Origin: Sphingosinithalassobacter tenebrarum
Lineage (GTDB): Bacteria > Pseudomonadota > Alphaproteobacteria > Sphingomonadales > Sphingomonadaceae
DNA: 64,000 bases
Assembly: GCF_011057975.1 (NCBI RefSeq)
Contig: NZ_CP049109.1
Location: 3,627,001-3,691,000 of the forward strand
Direction: 5' to 3'
A model generated the notes under the pieces. It was given only the letters and a program-made list of their open reading frames with translations. It ran no database searches and was not told the origin of the DNA. This document shows, one piece after another, positions 32,826-41,590 of this stretch. The position numbers and the translations under genes are program-made. Within the stretch, counting starts at the first letter, position 1. Each line of letters starts with the position of its first letter.

Positions 32826-33740
32826 CTAGTTGGCCTCCAGCCAGCGTTGCGCCTCGGTAAGCTGGCGCTCGAGCACCGCGATCGCTTCCAGCTTTTCCGA
32901 CTGGGTTTCGGCGGGGACGCTATGCCGATCGGCTGTGTTCGGCCCGAAGGGCGAGCTGTTGTAATATGCCCGGTCCTTCGCGGCCTTTCCGCGCAGCAAC
33001 GCAACATTGCCTGCATAGCCGGCCCGCTTCTTCGCCGCGTTTATCCCAGCCTTGACCCGCGCCTGCGACAGAAAGCGCAAAACCGCTGTGGCGCCAACGA
33101 CGCCCAGCCCCGCCACCATCAGCACGGGCGCGAGGAAATAGCTGGCATTGCCATCCATCATACCGAGCAGCATCCCATCCCAGATGGTCGGCATCAGCGC
33201 CGCGATGACAATCAGCACCAGTCCGACGGCATAGAGCGCAACACCCGCCCCACCGAGCAGCCAGCTGCCTTTCTGTGCCTGGTAGGCGGCTTCATAGACA
33301 TAGCCCTGTCGGGTCTTGTGGATCAGATAGGGAAGCTGAATCAGGTCCTCGACATAGCGCTGCCCCTCGGGTCCGAACTTCTCGGCGAGCTTCTTGCGGC
33401 GATAGAGGAGATCCTGACGCAGATGGTCGACCTTGGTCGCATAGTTCGGCCGGTCGAAATCCTCGGGGTCATGGTCGATGACTTCGAGCGTCAGCAGCTC
33501 GGTTTCCAGATATTCGCGCGCCGATCCGTCGCGCTCCATGTTGCGATCACGCGCCAGAAGCTTGTCGAAGATCTGTTCCAGCTTGAAGTTCGCCATATAG
33601 GCGAGCCCTTCGCGGTCGGCCACGGGGTCGCGTACCGGCCGGCTCAACTCGTTCTCGATGCGGCGGAGCTTCGCATTGGCCGACGAGACATCGAGATAGG
33701 TAAGCGTATTGATGACTGAATTATAATCCCATTTGCTCAT
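32826..33740 (-). CDS. Two-helix membrane protein of unknown function
   Basis: 304 residues. A charged helical N-terminal half (about 1-150, with the RQDLLYRRKKLAEKFG segment) is followed by two membrane helices (about 160-185 and 203-222) joined by a short Gly/Met-rich loop, and a cytoplasmic-type C-terminal coil ending in EAIAVLERQLTEAQRWLEAN. No known domain is apparent. ATG at 33740 is the first good start. Base composition is a little lower in GC than neighbouring genes. Its relationship to the convergent gene at 31976 is unclear, though both are unknown membrane proteins. Confidence 0.75.
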   Translation of the reverse strand: MSKWDYNSVINTLTYLDVSSANAKLRRIENELSRPVRDPVADREGLAYMANFKLEQIFDKLLARDRNMERDGSAREYLETELLTLEVIDHDPEDFDRPNYATKVDHLRQDLLYRRKKLAEKFGPEGQRYVEDLIQLPYLIHKTRQGYVYEAAYQAQKGSWLLGGAGVALYAVGLVLIVIAALMPTIWDGMLLGMMDGNASYFLAPVLMVAGLGVVGATAVLRFLSQARVKAGINAAKKRAGYAGNVALLRGKAAKDRAYYNSSPFGPNTADRHSVPAETQSEKLEAIAVLERQLTEAQRWLEAN

Positions 33741-34037
33741 GGTCGCGTAAGCCTCGCATTTTCATCCGTTCTCCTGCCGAAATCATTGCCGACATCGGCC
33801 GCCGACGCAATTCTATGAGGCAGCAGGCCAATCTGCGCGCCGCCGTTGCCGGAAGCCACACGCCCCCTTTCCCCCCTGTCCTACACGCCCCCTTTGTGCC
33901 ACAGGGCTGGCGATGATGTGCATCCTCGCCTCGCGCCGTCGCGCCACGCTTTCCCTTCGCCGTTGCGGGCAGGGGAAATCAGGGGGGACGTGCCGTCTCT
34001 TTTGTCTCTTTTCGCCGGATTGGGGGAGCGTTGCGGC
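33741..34037. other. 297-bp intergenic region before dapB
   Basis: Lies between two divergent genes. Contains C-rich runs (CGCCCCCTTT twice near 33852 and 33887) and no convincing ORF, RNA or terminator. Presumably carries both promoters. An SD for dapB (GGGGGAG) is at 34022-34028. Confidence 0.6.
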
Positions 34038-34766
34038 ATGACGAAGCTGGGGATTTACGGCAGTCTCGGCCGCATGGGTCAGGCGATCGCGAATGTCGCG
34101 CCGGAAGAAGGCGCGATGATCTGCGGCGGCGCTGATATCGGCGATGATCCGCTCGAACTGGCCAAGCAGTGCGACGTGCTGGTCGATTTCTCCGCCGCCC
34201 CCGCGATCGAGGCGCATCTCGCCGCCGCGCGCGCGGCGAAGACGCCGATTGTCATCGGCACCACCGGGCTCACTTCCGCGCATCAGGCGGCGATCGACGC
34301 GGCGGCGGGCGAGATCGGCGTGCTGCAGACGGGCAATACCTCGCTCGGCATCGCGCTGCTGGCGAAACTGGTGCGCGAAGCGGCACAGCGGCTCGGCACC
34401 GACTGGGACATCGAAATCGTCGAGATGCATCACCGCAACAAGGTCGATGCGCCGTCGGGCACCGCGCTGATGCTCGGCGAGGCGGCGGCCGGGGGGATCG
34501 GCAGCACGTTTACCGAAGCGGGCGTGATCGGCCGCGCGGGGCTCACCGGCGCGCGCGCGAGCGGCACGGTCGGTCTCGCCTCGCTGCGCGGCGGCAGCGT
34601 GGTCGGCGATCACAGCGTCGTCTTCGCGGGCAATGGCGAGCGGATCGAACTGACGCATCGCGCCGACGATCGCGCGATCTTCGCGCGCGGCGCCGTGCGC
34701 GCGGCCATGTGGCTCGCGAAACAGCCCGCCGGGCGCTACGACATGGGCGCGGTTCTGGGGCTGTAA
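34038..34766 (+). CDS. dapB: 4-hydroxy-tetrahydrodipicolinate reductase
   Basis: 242 residues. It reduces hydroxytetrahydrodipicolinate in the diaminopimelate/lysine pathway. The nucleotide-binding motif LGIYGSLGRMGQAIA is at about 4-18, VIGTTGL near 76-82, and the catalytic signature IVEMHHRNKVDAPSGTALML (about 130-149) carries the His-His, Lys and SGT. The start MTKLGIYG at 34038 follows GGGGGAG; the open frame upstream is unconserved. nth follows closely (stop to TTG, 5 nt). Confidence 0.96.
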   Translation: MTKLGIYGSLGRMGQAIANVAPEEGAMICGGADIGDDPLELAKQCDVLVDFSAAPAIEAHLAAARAAKTPIVIGTTGLTSAHQAAIDAAAGEIGVLQTGNTSLGIALLAKLVREAAQRLGTDWDIEIVEMHHRNKVDAPSGTALMLGEAAAGGIGSTFTEAGVIGRAGLTGARASGTVGLASLRGGSVVGDHSVVFAGNGERIELTHRADDRAIFARGAVRAAMWLAKQPAGRYDMGAVLGL

Positions 34767-34771
34767 CCGCT

Positions 34772-35455
34772 TTGAAAAAGGCTGATATCGTCGAATTCTT
34801 CGCGCGGCTGGCCGAGGCCAATCCGCACCCGGAAACCGAGCTCGAATCGGTCAACGACTATACGCTCCTCGTCGCCGTCGTGCTGTCGGCGCAGGCGACC
34901 GATGCGGGGGTGAACAAGGCGACTCGGCGGCTGTTCGCGCAAGTCGACACGCCCGAAAAGATGGTCGCGCTCGGCGAGGACGGGCTCAAGGAGCACATCA
35001 AGACGATCGGCCTGTTCAACAGCAAGGCAAAGAACGTCATCGCGCTGAGCGAAAAGCTGATCGCCGAGCACGGCAGCGCGGTGCCCGCCGATCGCGACGC
35101 GCTCGAGCAGCTCCCCGGCGTCGGGCGCAAGACCGCCAACGTCGTGATGAACGTGGCCTTCGGGCAGGAGACCTTCGCGGTCGACACGCATATCTTCCGC
35201 GTCGGCAATCGCACCGGCCTCGCCCCGGGCAAGACACCGCTGGCGGTGGAAAAGAAGCTGGAAAAGGCAGTGCCGCAGCCCTTTCGCCTGCACGCTCATC
35301 ACTGGTTAATCCTGCATGGCAGATATGTGTGCAAGGCTCGGACCCCTGAATGCTGGCGATGCAACGTCGCCGATCTGTGCGCGTTCAAGCCGAAGACGCC
35401 GCCTCACGACGCGAAGCGCGCCAAGAGCGGCGAAGCGAAGAAGAGGAACGCATGA
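34772..35455 (+). CDS. nth: Endonuclease III
   Basis: 227 residues. A DNA glycosylase/AP lyase for oxidised pyrimidines. The helix-hairpin-helix LEQLPGVGRKTANVVMN (about 110-126) with the catalytic Lys, the Asp in AVDTHIFRVGNR (about 134-145) and the C-terminal 4Fe-4S ligands C-x6-C-x2-C-x5-C (VCKARTPECWRCNVADLC, about 188-205) are all present. The start is a TTG at 34772 (M-K-K-A-D-I-V-E-F), since no in-frame ATG precedes the conserved core; the Lys-rich tail after the cluster is unconserved. Overlaps the next gene (ATGA). Confidence 0.95.
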   Translation: MKKADIVEFFARLAEANPHPETELESVNDYTLLVAVVLSAQATDAGVNKATRRLFAQVDTPEKMVALGEDGLKEHIKTIGLFNSKAKNVIALSEKLIAEHGSAVPADRDALEQLPGVGRKTANVVMNVAFGQETFAVDTHIFRVGNRTGLAPGKTPLAVEKKLEKAVPQPFRLHAHHWLILHGRYVCKARTPECWRCNVADLCAFKPKTPPHDAKRAKSGEAKKRNA

Positions 35456-35817
35456 TGAAAGCCCTGTTTCTGGCCCCCGTCCTGATGCTGATCGGCGCCG
35501 CCCCCGCCGCGCAGGACGTTCCCGAAGCGACGCCCGCCGGCGAAGCGGTCGACTGTATCTCGGCGCACCGGATCAACCACACCCGCGTCGAAAGCGACCG
35601 GGTGATCGATTTCCACATGATGGGCGGCAAGGTCTATCGCAACGAATTGCGGATGCGCTGCCCCGGCCTCAACGCCAATCGCACCATCATGTACGAGCTG
35701 CACACCACGCAGCTCTGTTCGCTCGACACGATCACCGTGATCCATCAGCCCGGCCTGATGCGCGGCGCGACCTGCGGACTGGGCAAGTTTCAGCCGGTGA
35801 CGCTGGCAGGCAACTAA
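35452..35817 (+). CDS. Secreted DUF6491-like protein
   Basis: 121 residues with a signal peptide (MMKALFLAPVLMLIGAAPAAAQ-type, about 1-18). Mature part has four Cys placed as in DUF6491: DCISAHRI, MRCPGLNANR, QLCSLDTITV and ATCGLGKF. The family has no established function; it is probably periplasmic. Two tandem ATGs (35452, 35455) are equally possible; the first overlaps the nth stop. Confidence 0.78.
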   Translation: MMKALFLAPVLMLIGAAPAAQDVPEATPAGEAVDCISAHRINHTRVESDRVIDFHMMGGKVYRNELRMRCPGLNANRTIMYELHTTQLCSLDTITVIHQPGLMRGATCGLGKFQPVTLAGN

Positions 35818-35868
35818 GCGCTGGCGCAGGCGCGCGGGCTTTGCTAGGCGCGCCTATCCAGAGGCAAG

Positions 35869-35945
<77 letters not shown>

Positions 35946-36038
35946 TTTTTCCTCGCTCCAGCCCGAGCCGCCATGTGCGTTTTCGGCGGATAGCGGCGTT
36001 ACCTCTTACGCTTGCCGCCTCGGGGCCTTGCTTTGCCG

Positions 36039-36824
36039 TTACGGCCGCAGCACCCAGCCGCCGTCGACATGGATGGTCTGGCCGGTGATCCACTGGCCGG
36101 CGTCCGAGCAGAGCAGCAGCAGCGTTCCGACCAGTTCGTCGGGCGCGCCACGGGCGCGCAGCGCGCAGGCCATTTCGAGGAACTTGATGAAGGGCGAATC
36201 GTCGGGGACGAGCATCTTGCCCGCATCCGAGGTGACATTGCCCGGCGCGATCGCGTTGCAGGTAATGCCTTCCTTGCCGAACTGCTTGGCGAGGCTGGTG
36301 GTGAGACCGACCAGCGCGAGCTTGGTGATGCCGTAAAGGCCCGAGGCCGGGAAGGCGCCGCCTGACGTCTGGTTGATGATCCGCCCGCCGCCGCGTTCGC
36401 GCATCGAGGGGATCACCGCGCGGGCGCAGAGCAAGGCGCCGTCAAGATTGACGGCGAACGCCTTGTGCCAGGCGTCCATGCTGACGGTTTCGAAATTGTC
36501 ATAGCTGATATCGACCATCAGCGCGGCGTTGTTGACCAGGATGTCGACCCCGCCGAACGCCTCGACCGCCGCGGCGGCCATCGCCCTGGTCGAGTCTTCG
36601 CTGGCGACATCGACTTCGACCGCTGCGGCCTTGCCGCCGCTCGCCTCGATCTCTTCGGCGACGGCTTGCGCACCTGCCTTGTTGAGGTCCGCGACCACGA
36701 CCGAGGCGCCCGCTTCGGCGAGTCCCTTGGCATAGGCCGCGCCGATCGAATTGCCGCGGCCGCCCGCGCCGGTCACTACCGCCACCTTGCCGTCGAGCCG
36801 GAACTGGTCGAGCGAGAATGTCAT
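36039..36824 (-). CDS. Short-chain dehydrogenase (3-oxoacyl-reductase-like)
   Basis: 261 residues, classical SDR. The cofactor motif [20 protein letters not shown] (about 16-35) has a slightly longer glycine loop than usual. NNAA near 98, and catalytic Ser/Tyr/Lys in [23 protein letters not shown] (about 149-171). The start at 36824 follows AGGAGAG. It is the last gene of the minus-strand catabolic operon headed by the aldehyde dehydrogenase at 40687. Substrate unknown. Confidence 0.9.
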   Translation of the reverse strand: MTFSLDQFRLDGKVAVVTGAGGRGNSIGAAYAKGLAEAGASVVVADLNKAGAQAVAEEIEASGGKAAAVEVDVASEDSTRAMAAAAVEAFGGVDILVNNAALMVDISYDNFETVSMDAWHKAFAVNLDGALLCARAVIPSMRERGGGRIINQTSGGAFPASGLYGITKLALVGLTTSLAKQFGKEGITCNAIAPGNVTSDAGKMLVPDDSPFIKFLEMACALRARGAPDELVGTLLLLCSDAGQWITGQTIHVDGGWVLRP

Positions 36825-36842
36825 GCTGGTCTCTCCTGAAGG

Positions 36843-37652
36843 TCAGTTGGCGCCGGCGGCGCGCAGAAAGGGGTTGGCGGCATCGGCGAGTTGCCCCGCC
36901 GCGTCGCTGTCGGGCAGCGTGGCAGCGAGCAGCTTCACATCCTTGGCGAGCAGGCCCGCGCCGTGCGCGAAGGCCTGCGGTTGCGGCAGCCGCGCATAGA
37001 CTTCGAAACCGAAGCTGCGCCCGCTGCTCGCCTTGACGAGATCGCCGAACGCCTTGCGCTTGATACCGAGCGCTTCGCTTGCCTGTATCGCGGCATGGGC
37101 GAGGCCCATGTTTGCCGCCATCAGCGCGTTGTTGACGATCTTGGCGCGCTGGCCCGACCCCGCCGGACCGAGCAGCACGAGCAGCCCGGCAAAGCTTTCA
37201 AACACTGGCTTGGCCTGTTCGTAGGCGGCCTCTTCGGCGCCGCACATCACGGTGAGCGTTTTCGCCGCCGCCGCCGGTCCGCCGCCGCTCACCGGCGCGT
37301 CGACAAAGGCGATGCCGCGCTCGGCGCAGCGCGCGGCGAGCTTCTCGCAGCTTTCGGGCAGGATGGTCGAATGGATGGCGAGCAGGCTGCCCGGCCGCAT
37401 CGCCGGAATGATCTGCTCGCACAGATCGGCGACGCCCGCATCATCTACGACACACAACCCGACATGGTCGCAGGCTGCGGCAAGTTCGGCGGGCGAAGCC
37501 GCCGTCGCCGCCCCTTGCGCGACGAACGGATCGAGCGCCTCGGGACGGCGCGCCCAGACAGTGAGCGGATAGCCTTCGGCCAGCATCCGCTCGGCCATCG
37601 GGCCGCCCTGGCTGCCCAGCCCGATAAAGCCGGTGCTCGCCTTCCCGCTCAT
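36843..37652 (-). CDS. NAD(P)-dependent beta-hydroxyacid dehydrogenase (HIBADH family)
   Basis: 269 residues of the 3-hydroxyisobutyrate dehydrogenase family. FIGLGSQGGPMAERMLAEGY (about 9-28) is the Rossmann motif, FVDAPVSGGGPAAAAKTLTV (about 115-134) the substrate-binding segment, and GSGQRAKIVNNALMAAN near 165-181 contains the catalytic Lys. The ATG at 37652 overlaps the upstream SDR gene's stop (ATGA). Within the catabolic operon it probably oxidises a small beta-hydroxy acid intermediate; the exact substrate cannot be assigned. Confidence 0.9.
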   Translation of the reverse strand: MSGKASTGFIGLGSQGGPMAERMLAEGYPLTVWARRPEALDPFVAQGAATAASPAELAAACDHVGLCVVDDAGVADLCEQIIPAMRPGSLLAIHSTILPESCEKLAARCAERGIAFVDAPVSGGGPAAAAKTLTVMCGAEEAAYEQAKPVFESFAGLLVLLGPAGSGQRAKIVNNALMAANMGLAHAAIQASEALGIKRKAFGDLVKASSGRSFGFEVYARLPQPQAFAHGAGLLAKDVKLLAATLPDSDAAGQLADAANPFLRAAGAN

Positions 37653-38404
37653 CCGGCGGTGATCCCCTTGTCGATCGACAGGCACGATCCGTGAAAGCCG
37701 CGCCCGGCGGGCGATGCGAGCATCAGGATCATGTCGGCGACGTCCGCGACCTCCACCGTGCCGCGCATGCCCGAGAAACGCTTGATCAGATCGAAATCGG
37801 CATTTTCGGGCGGGCGGAAATTCTTCGCGATATTGGTGATCATCCCGCCCGGCGCGACAGCGTTGATGCGGATGGATTTCTTCTGAAATTCCATCGCCAT
37901 CGCCTTGGTCATGCCGACAATGCCCCATTTGCTCGCGCAATAGGCGGCGGCATAGGCTTCGCCGATATAGGAGGCCGAGGACGCGACATTGACGATCGCG
38001 CCGTCGCTTTCGAGCAGATGCGGGATTGCCGCCTGCGAGAGGAGGAAGGGCGCGTCGAGATTAACCGAAATCGTCCGGCGATAAAGGTCGATCGGCATGT
38101 CGGCCGAATTGGCGAGATAGATGACGCCCGCAATGTTGCACAGCGCATCGAGCCTGCCGAACTTCGCAACGGCCTTCGCGACCACCGCCGCGCAGGCCGC
38201 CGGATCGGAAAGGTCCGCCGTCTCGCTGCCCACTTCGCGCCCGCTATCGGCGAGCATCGGAACGGTTTCGGCCAGATCGTCGGCATTGACATCGACCAGC
38301 CAGAGATCGGCGCCCGCCGCCGCCAGCGTCAGCGCCGTCTGGCGGCCGAGGCCCGATGCCGCGCCGGTGACCAGCGCGACCTTGCCGTTCATATCGGTAT
38401 TCAT
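37649..38404 (-). CDS. Short-chain dehydrogenase/reductase
   Basis: 251 residues, classical SDR: VTGAASGLGRQTALTLAAAG (about 11-30), CNIAGV near 85, and catalytic VNVASSASYIGEAYAAAYCA followed by SKWG (about 132-155). The start MNTDMNGKVALVTG at 38404 lies right after the CMD gene; an upstream in-frame Met is unconserved. It overlaps the HIBADH-like gene by 4 nt. Part of the same catabolic operon. Confidence 0.9.
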   Translation of the reverse strand: MNTDMNGKVALVTGAASGLGRQTALTLAAAGADLWLVDVNADDLAETVPMLADSGREVGSETADLSDPAACAAVVAKAVAKFGRLDALCNIAGVIYLANSADMPIDLYRRTISVNLDAPFLLSQAAIPHLLESDGAIVNVASSASYIGEAYAAAYCASKWGIVGMTKAMAMEFQKKSIRINAVAPGGMITNIAKNFRPPENADFDLIKRFSGMRGTVEVADVADMILMLASPAGRGFHGSCLSIDKGITAG

Positions 38405-38414
38405 GCGTTCCGCC

Positions 38415-39206
38415 TCATGCTTTCGGGGCGTGCCAGGGCAGGCCCTTGGCAACCTTGTCGATCATTTCTAGGATGACCATCTGCATCCGCGACGCCTTGG
38501 GCCAGCCGGCATGGGTGCCATATTGCAGCACGAATTCGAGCATCTCGTCGGGCTGGCAATTGCCGCTCGCCATCGCCGCGTGGATATGGCTGCGGATCGG
38601 GATTTCGGCCCCGGACTCGCACACGCCGACCAGCGTGATCCAGCGACGCGAAGGCTCGTCGAGCCCGCGACGGCGCCACATTTCGCCAAAGACGAAATTG
38701 TTGATCCCCTGCAGATACGGCGTCTTGGGCGGCCCGGGCGGAAACAGCATCACCTTGTCGAATTCGGCGTGACCCTCGTCGTTGCGCTCCTGCGGGTCCC
38801 AGGCTTCGCCGCGGATCGGCGGCACCTCGGCGGGCGGCAGGCCCAGTTCCTCGGCGACGCGGGTGACGGCGCGGTCGAGCCGCCCGCCATTGCCCCATCC
38901 GGCATAGACGGCGAGATGCAAGGCTGCTTCGCGCAGTTCGGCGAGCGTCAGTTCCTTGTTGGTCAGCGCGCCGCGCACGAAATCGTCGATCTGGCCGTCT
39001 TCCAGATTGCACGTCGCGGCGGTCGCCATCGCGACCAGATAGCGCGCGCGTAGCGGCAATCCGGGGCGCGTCCATACTTCCGCCCAGACAAAGTCGCGCC
39101 AGCTCTCCTCGAGCAAAGTCTTCGGCTGGACCGGGTCGCGCCCGGTCGATCTGGCTTCGGTGTCGAGGCCGGTTTGCGACCGGTCGGCGGGGTCGAGCAT
39201 TGGCAT
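38415..39206 (-). CDS. Carboxymuconolactone decarboxylase-fold protein with two CMD domains
   Basis: 263 residues containing two tandem CMD-like (AhpD-fold) domains: about 40-115 (YLVAMATAATCNLEDGQIDD, TLAELREAALHLAVYAGWGN) and about 165-245 (ITLVGVCESGAEIPIRSHIH, QPDEMLEFVLQYGTHAGWP). The usual redox Cys-x-x-Cys of AhpD-type members is missing in both, so a decarboxylase/lactone-type or non-redox role is more likely. It lies between the aldehyde dehydrogenase and an SDR in the operon. ATG at 39206; the 11 nt between its stop and the next gene's ATG indicate co-transcription. Confidence 0.86.
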   Translation of the reverse strand: MPMLDPADRSQTGLDTEARSTGRDPVQPKTLLEESWRDFVWAEVWTRPGLPLRARYLVAMATAATCNLEDGQIDDFVRGALTNKELTLAELREAALHLAVYAGWGNGGRLDRAVTRVAEELGLPPAEVPPIRGEAWDPQERNDEGHAEFDKVMLFPPGPPKTPYLQGINNFVFGEMWRRRGLDEPSRRWITLVGVCESGAEIPIRSHIHAAMASGNCQPDEMLEFVLQYGTHAGWPKASRMQMVILEMIDKVAKGLPWHAPKA

Positions 39207-39217
39207 GTCCGCGCTCC

Positions 39218-40687
39218 TCAGTCCTGCAGGTTGATCCAGACGTTGCGGACCTGCTGAAACTCGCGCAGCCCCTCGATCCCGCCGAGCCGGCCGTGACCGC
39301 TATGCTTCATGCCGCCAAACGGCACGCAGGGTGTCATCGCCTCGCCCGATCCGTTGACCTGAACCTGGCCCGCCATCATCCGGTTGGCGACACGATGGCC
39401 GCGCGCGAGATTGGTGGTGTGGATATAGGCGCCGAGCCCGTAATCGCTGTCATTGGCCAGCGCGACTGCCTCTTCCTCGCTATCGAACGGCGTCACGACC
39501 AGCACCGGCCCGAAGACTTCGTTCTTCGCGATATGGCTTTCGGGAGAAACATCGGCGAGGACGGTGATCGGCAGGAAAAAGCCGTCCTTATGCTCGCCGT
39601 CCAGCCGCTCGCCGCCGACCACGACGCGCGCGCCGTCCGATTTGCCGCCTTCGACCATCGACTGGATGCGATCGAGCGCGGTGTCCGAAATCACCGGCCC
39701 CATCACCGTGTCCTGCGCCAGCGGATCGCCGACCTTTACGTATCCCGCCATCGCCTGCAGCATCTGCAGATAGGGCTCGTACACCGAACGTTCGACCAGC
39801 AGCCGCGTGCCGTTGACGCAGCCCTGCCCGTTGGCGCTGACCGCCCCGGCAAGTCCGCGCTTGGCGGCCGCCTGAAGGTCCGCGTCGGCGAAGACGAGCA
39901 CCGCAGATTTGCCGCCGAGTTCGAGCCCGATGGGCTTGAGCGTCTCGGAGGCTTTGGCCAAAATCTTGCGCGCGGTGCCGCCCGATCCGATGAATTCGAT
40001 CTTGCCGATGCCGGGATGGCCGACCATCGCCTCGCCGACATCGGGCCCGCCGGTGACGAGATTGACGACGCCCGGCGGGAAGCCCGCGTCGCGAATGATC
40101 TCGACCAGCTTCATCAGCGAATAGGGCGCGTTCTCGGGCGCTTTCAGCACAACGCAATTGCCCGCCGCCAGCGCCGGGGCCATGATCATCGTGGCAGCGA
40201 AAAGCGGCCCGTTCCACGGCACGATCGCGCCGACCACGCCATAGGGTTCGTAACGGACATAGTCATGCGCGGGGCCGCCCCAGGTGTCGATCGCGCGCCC
40301 TTCGATCTTGTCGGCCCAGCCGCCGAAATAGCGGAATTTCTGCGCCGCGTCGGCGCTCATATGCGGCCCGGCGAGCAGGATCGACCCGTTCTCATAGGAG
40401 AGCAGCGGCGTCATTTCCTCGGCGCGCTCCTCGATCAGCGCAGCGAGTTTGAACATCAGGTTGCGGCGCTTGTCGCCGGTCATCGCGCGCCATTCGGGGA
40501 ATGCCGCCTGCGCCGCCGCGACTGCCTTGGCGACGTCGCTTGCGTCCGACAGGTGAAATTCGGAAGTCACTTCGCCGGTGGCGGGATAGATATGCGCATA
40601 TTTCGCGCCGCCGCCCTGCGGCTGGCTGTCGCCGATCACCGTGGCGGCGGTCGGCAGACGCGACTGATCGGGGCTCTGAAACGCCAT
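39218..40687 (-). CDS. Aldehyde dehydrogenase
   Basis: 489 residues of the NAD(P)-dependent aldehyde dehydrogenase superfamily. IVPWNGPLFAATMIMAPALA (about 155-174), the general-base Glu in LELGGKSAVL (about 255-264), the catalytic Cys in ANGQGCVNGTRLLV (about 288-301) and EVFGPVLVV near 390 are visible. The ATG at 40687 is preceded by GGAG with 6-nt spacing and is preferred over an upstream TTG. First gene of the catabolic operon, divergent from the GntR regulator. The substrate cannot be fixed by sequence alone. Confidence 0.95.
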   Translation of the reverse strand: MAFQSPDQSRLPTAATVIGDSQPQGGGAKYAHIYPATGEVTSEFHLSDASDVAKAVAAAQAAFPEWRAMTGDKRRNLMFKLAALIEERAEEMTPLLSYENGSILLAGPHMSADAAQKFRYFGGWADKIEGRAIDTWGGPAHDYVRYEPYGVVGAIVPWNGPLFAATMIMAPALAAGNCVVLKAPENAPYSLMKLVEIIRDAGFPPGVVNLVTGGPDVGEAMVGHPGIGKIEFIGSGGTARKILAKASETLKPIGLELGGKSAVLVFADADLQAAAKRGLAGAVSANGQGCVNGTRLLVERSVYEPYLQMLQAMAGYVKVGDPLAQDTVMGPVISDTALDRIQSMVEGGKSDGARVVVGGERLDGEHKDGFFLPITVLADVSPESHIAKNEVFGPVLVVTPFDSEEEAVALANDSDYGLGAYIHTTNLARGHRVANRMMAGQVQVNGSGEAMTPCVPFGGMKHSGHGRLGGIEGLREFQQVRNVWINLQD

Positions 40688-40818
40688 TTCCTGCTCCAAC
40701 TCCGATGTTCGCTCGCTCTATGGCGAGTCAATTCGGTCGCAGGCTATGAAGGATTAAATAGGCTGACAACTGGCTTGAAATGCCCGTTTCGGGCAGAGAG
40801 CGAGTCGACTTTAGCCAA

Positions 40819-40832
40819 TACTATGCATAGTA
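40819..40832. promoter_or_regulatory. 14-bp perfect palindrome, candidate GntR operator
   Basis: TACTATGCATAGTA is a perfect 14-bp dyad in the 153-bp space between the divergent aldehyde dehydrogenase and GntR genes. Its size and A/T-rich symmetry suit a FadR-type GntR dimer. A short hairpin (TGCCCG-TTT-CGGGCA, 40781-40795) lies nearby. Confidence 0.55.
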
Positions 40833-40840
40833 ATTGCCAT

Positions 40841-41575
40841 ATGCCCCTTCTCACCAAGGTACCGCGCAAACGCGGCGTCAATCTTGTCACCGCGACGACA
40901 GCGACGCTGCGCGAGCATATCTTCGCAAACGAATCGGGCACGCTTCTCGGCTCGCTTCACCAGCTCGCGCGCGATCTGGAAGTGGGCATCGTCACGCTGC
41001 AACAGGCCGCGCGCGTGCTCGAGCATGAAGGCGTCCTGGAGGTCCGGCGCGGCCCTGGCGGCGGCTATTACGGGACCCGGCCTGACGATGCCGCGCTCGA
41101 ACGCGCGATGGACGCCTATCTGCGCGTCCACCCCGCCACCTATGACGAAGCGCTCGATGTGACCTCGCTGCTGTTCAACGAGCTCGTCGCCGCCGCCGCC
41201 CGCTGCGATGATGCGGCGGTGCGCGCGGCCCTTTCCACGATCGCAGAGCAATTCGACGAAACGAAACTCGATCAGGCGGCACTCGGCGTGCTCGAGATCG
41301 AATTTCAGGAACGGCTCTTCCAGATGGTGCGGCGCCCGCTGTTCGAAATGCTCACCCGCGTAACGCTACATTATGCGACCAGCCGCAGCGCCCCGTCGGT
41401 GCATCACCTTCACAGCGACGTGAGGCGATGGTGCGCGGGTCGCAGAGCGATCATCGCCGCGATCATCGACGGCGATGAAGCGCTGGCCCGGTTCGAGGCG
41501 AACCGCCAGAACCGCAGGATTGTCCGCCAGCACCTCGAAGGCATGGCGGGCGCGGAGACGATCAATACATCCTGA
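40841..41575 (+). CDS. GntR-family (FadR/FCD type) transcriptional regulator
   Basis: 244 residues. N-terminal winged helix-turn-helix (about 12-75; SLHQLARDLEVGIVTLQQAA then VLEHEGVLEVRRGPGGGYYG) and a C-terminal all-helical FCD ligand-binding domain (about 90-230). Two in-frame ATGs exist (40823 and 40841); the first lies inside a palindrome that looks like an operator, so 40841 is chosen, but neither has a clear SD. Divergent from the aldehyde dehydrogenase operon and most likely its repressor, released by a small carboxylic acid. Confidence 0.9.
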   Translation: MPLLTKVPRKRGVNLVTATTATLREHIFANESGTLLGSLHQLARDLEVGIVTLQQAARVLEHEGVLEVRRGPGGGYYGTRPDDAALERAMDAYLRVHPATYDEALDVTSLLFNELVAAAARCDDAAVRAALSTIAEQFDETKLDQAALGVLEIEFQERLFQMVRRPLFEMLTRVTLHYATSRSAPSVHHLHSDVRRWCAGRRAIIAAIIDGDEALARFEANRQNRRIVRQHLEGMAGAETINTS

Positions 41576-41590
41576 CCAGGCGGCCGGACA

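Noticed and set aside
33840..33900. Repeated CGCCCCCTTT in the dapB upstream region
   Set aside because: Only two short copies; could be chance in C-rich intergenic DNA.
35946..36038. Possible terminator after tRNA-Arg
   Set aside because: There is a T-run after CCA but no adjacent stem strong enough to call.
39200..41575. 791-codon open frame running through the GntR gene from the ALDH antisense
   Set aside because: Only the last 245 codons are a real protein; the upstream part is antisense to the aldehyde dehydrogenase.
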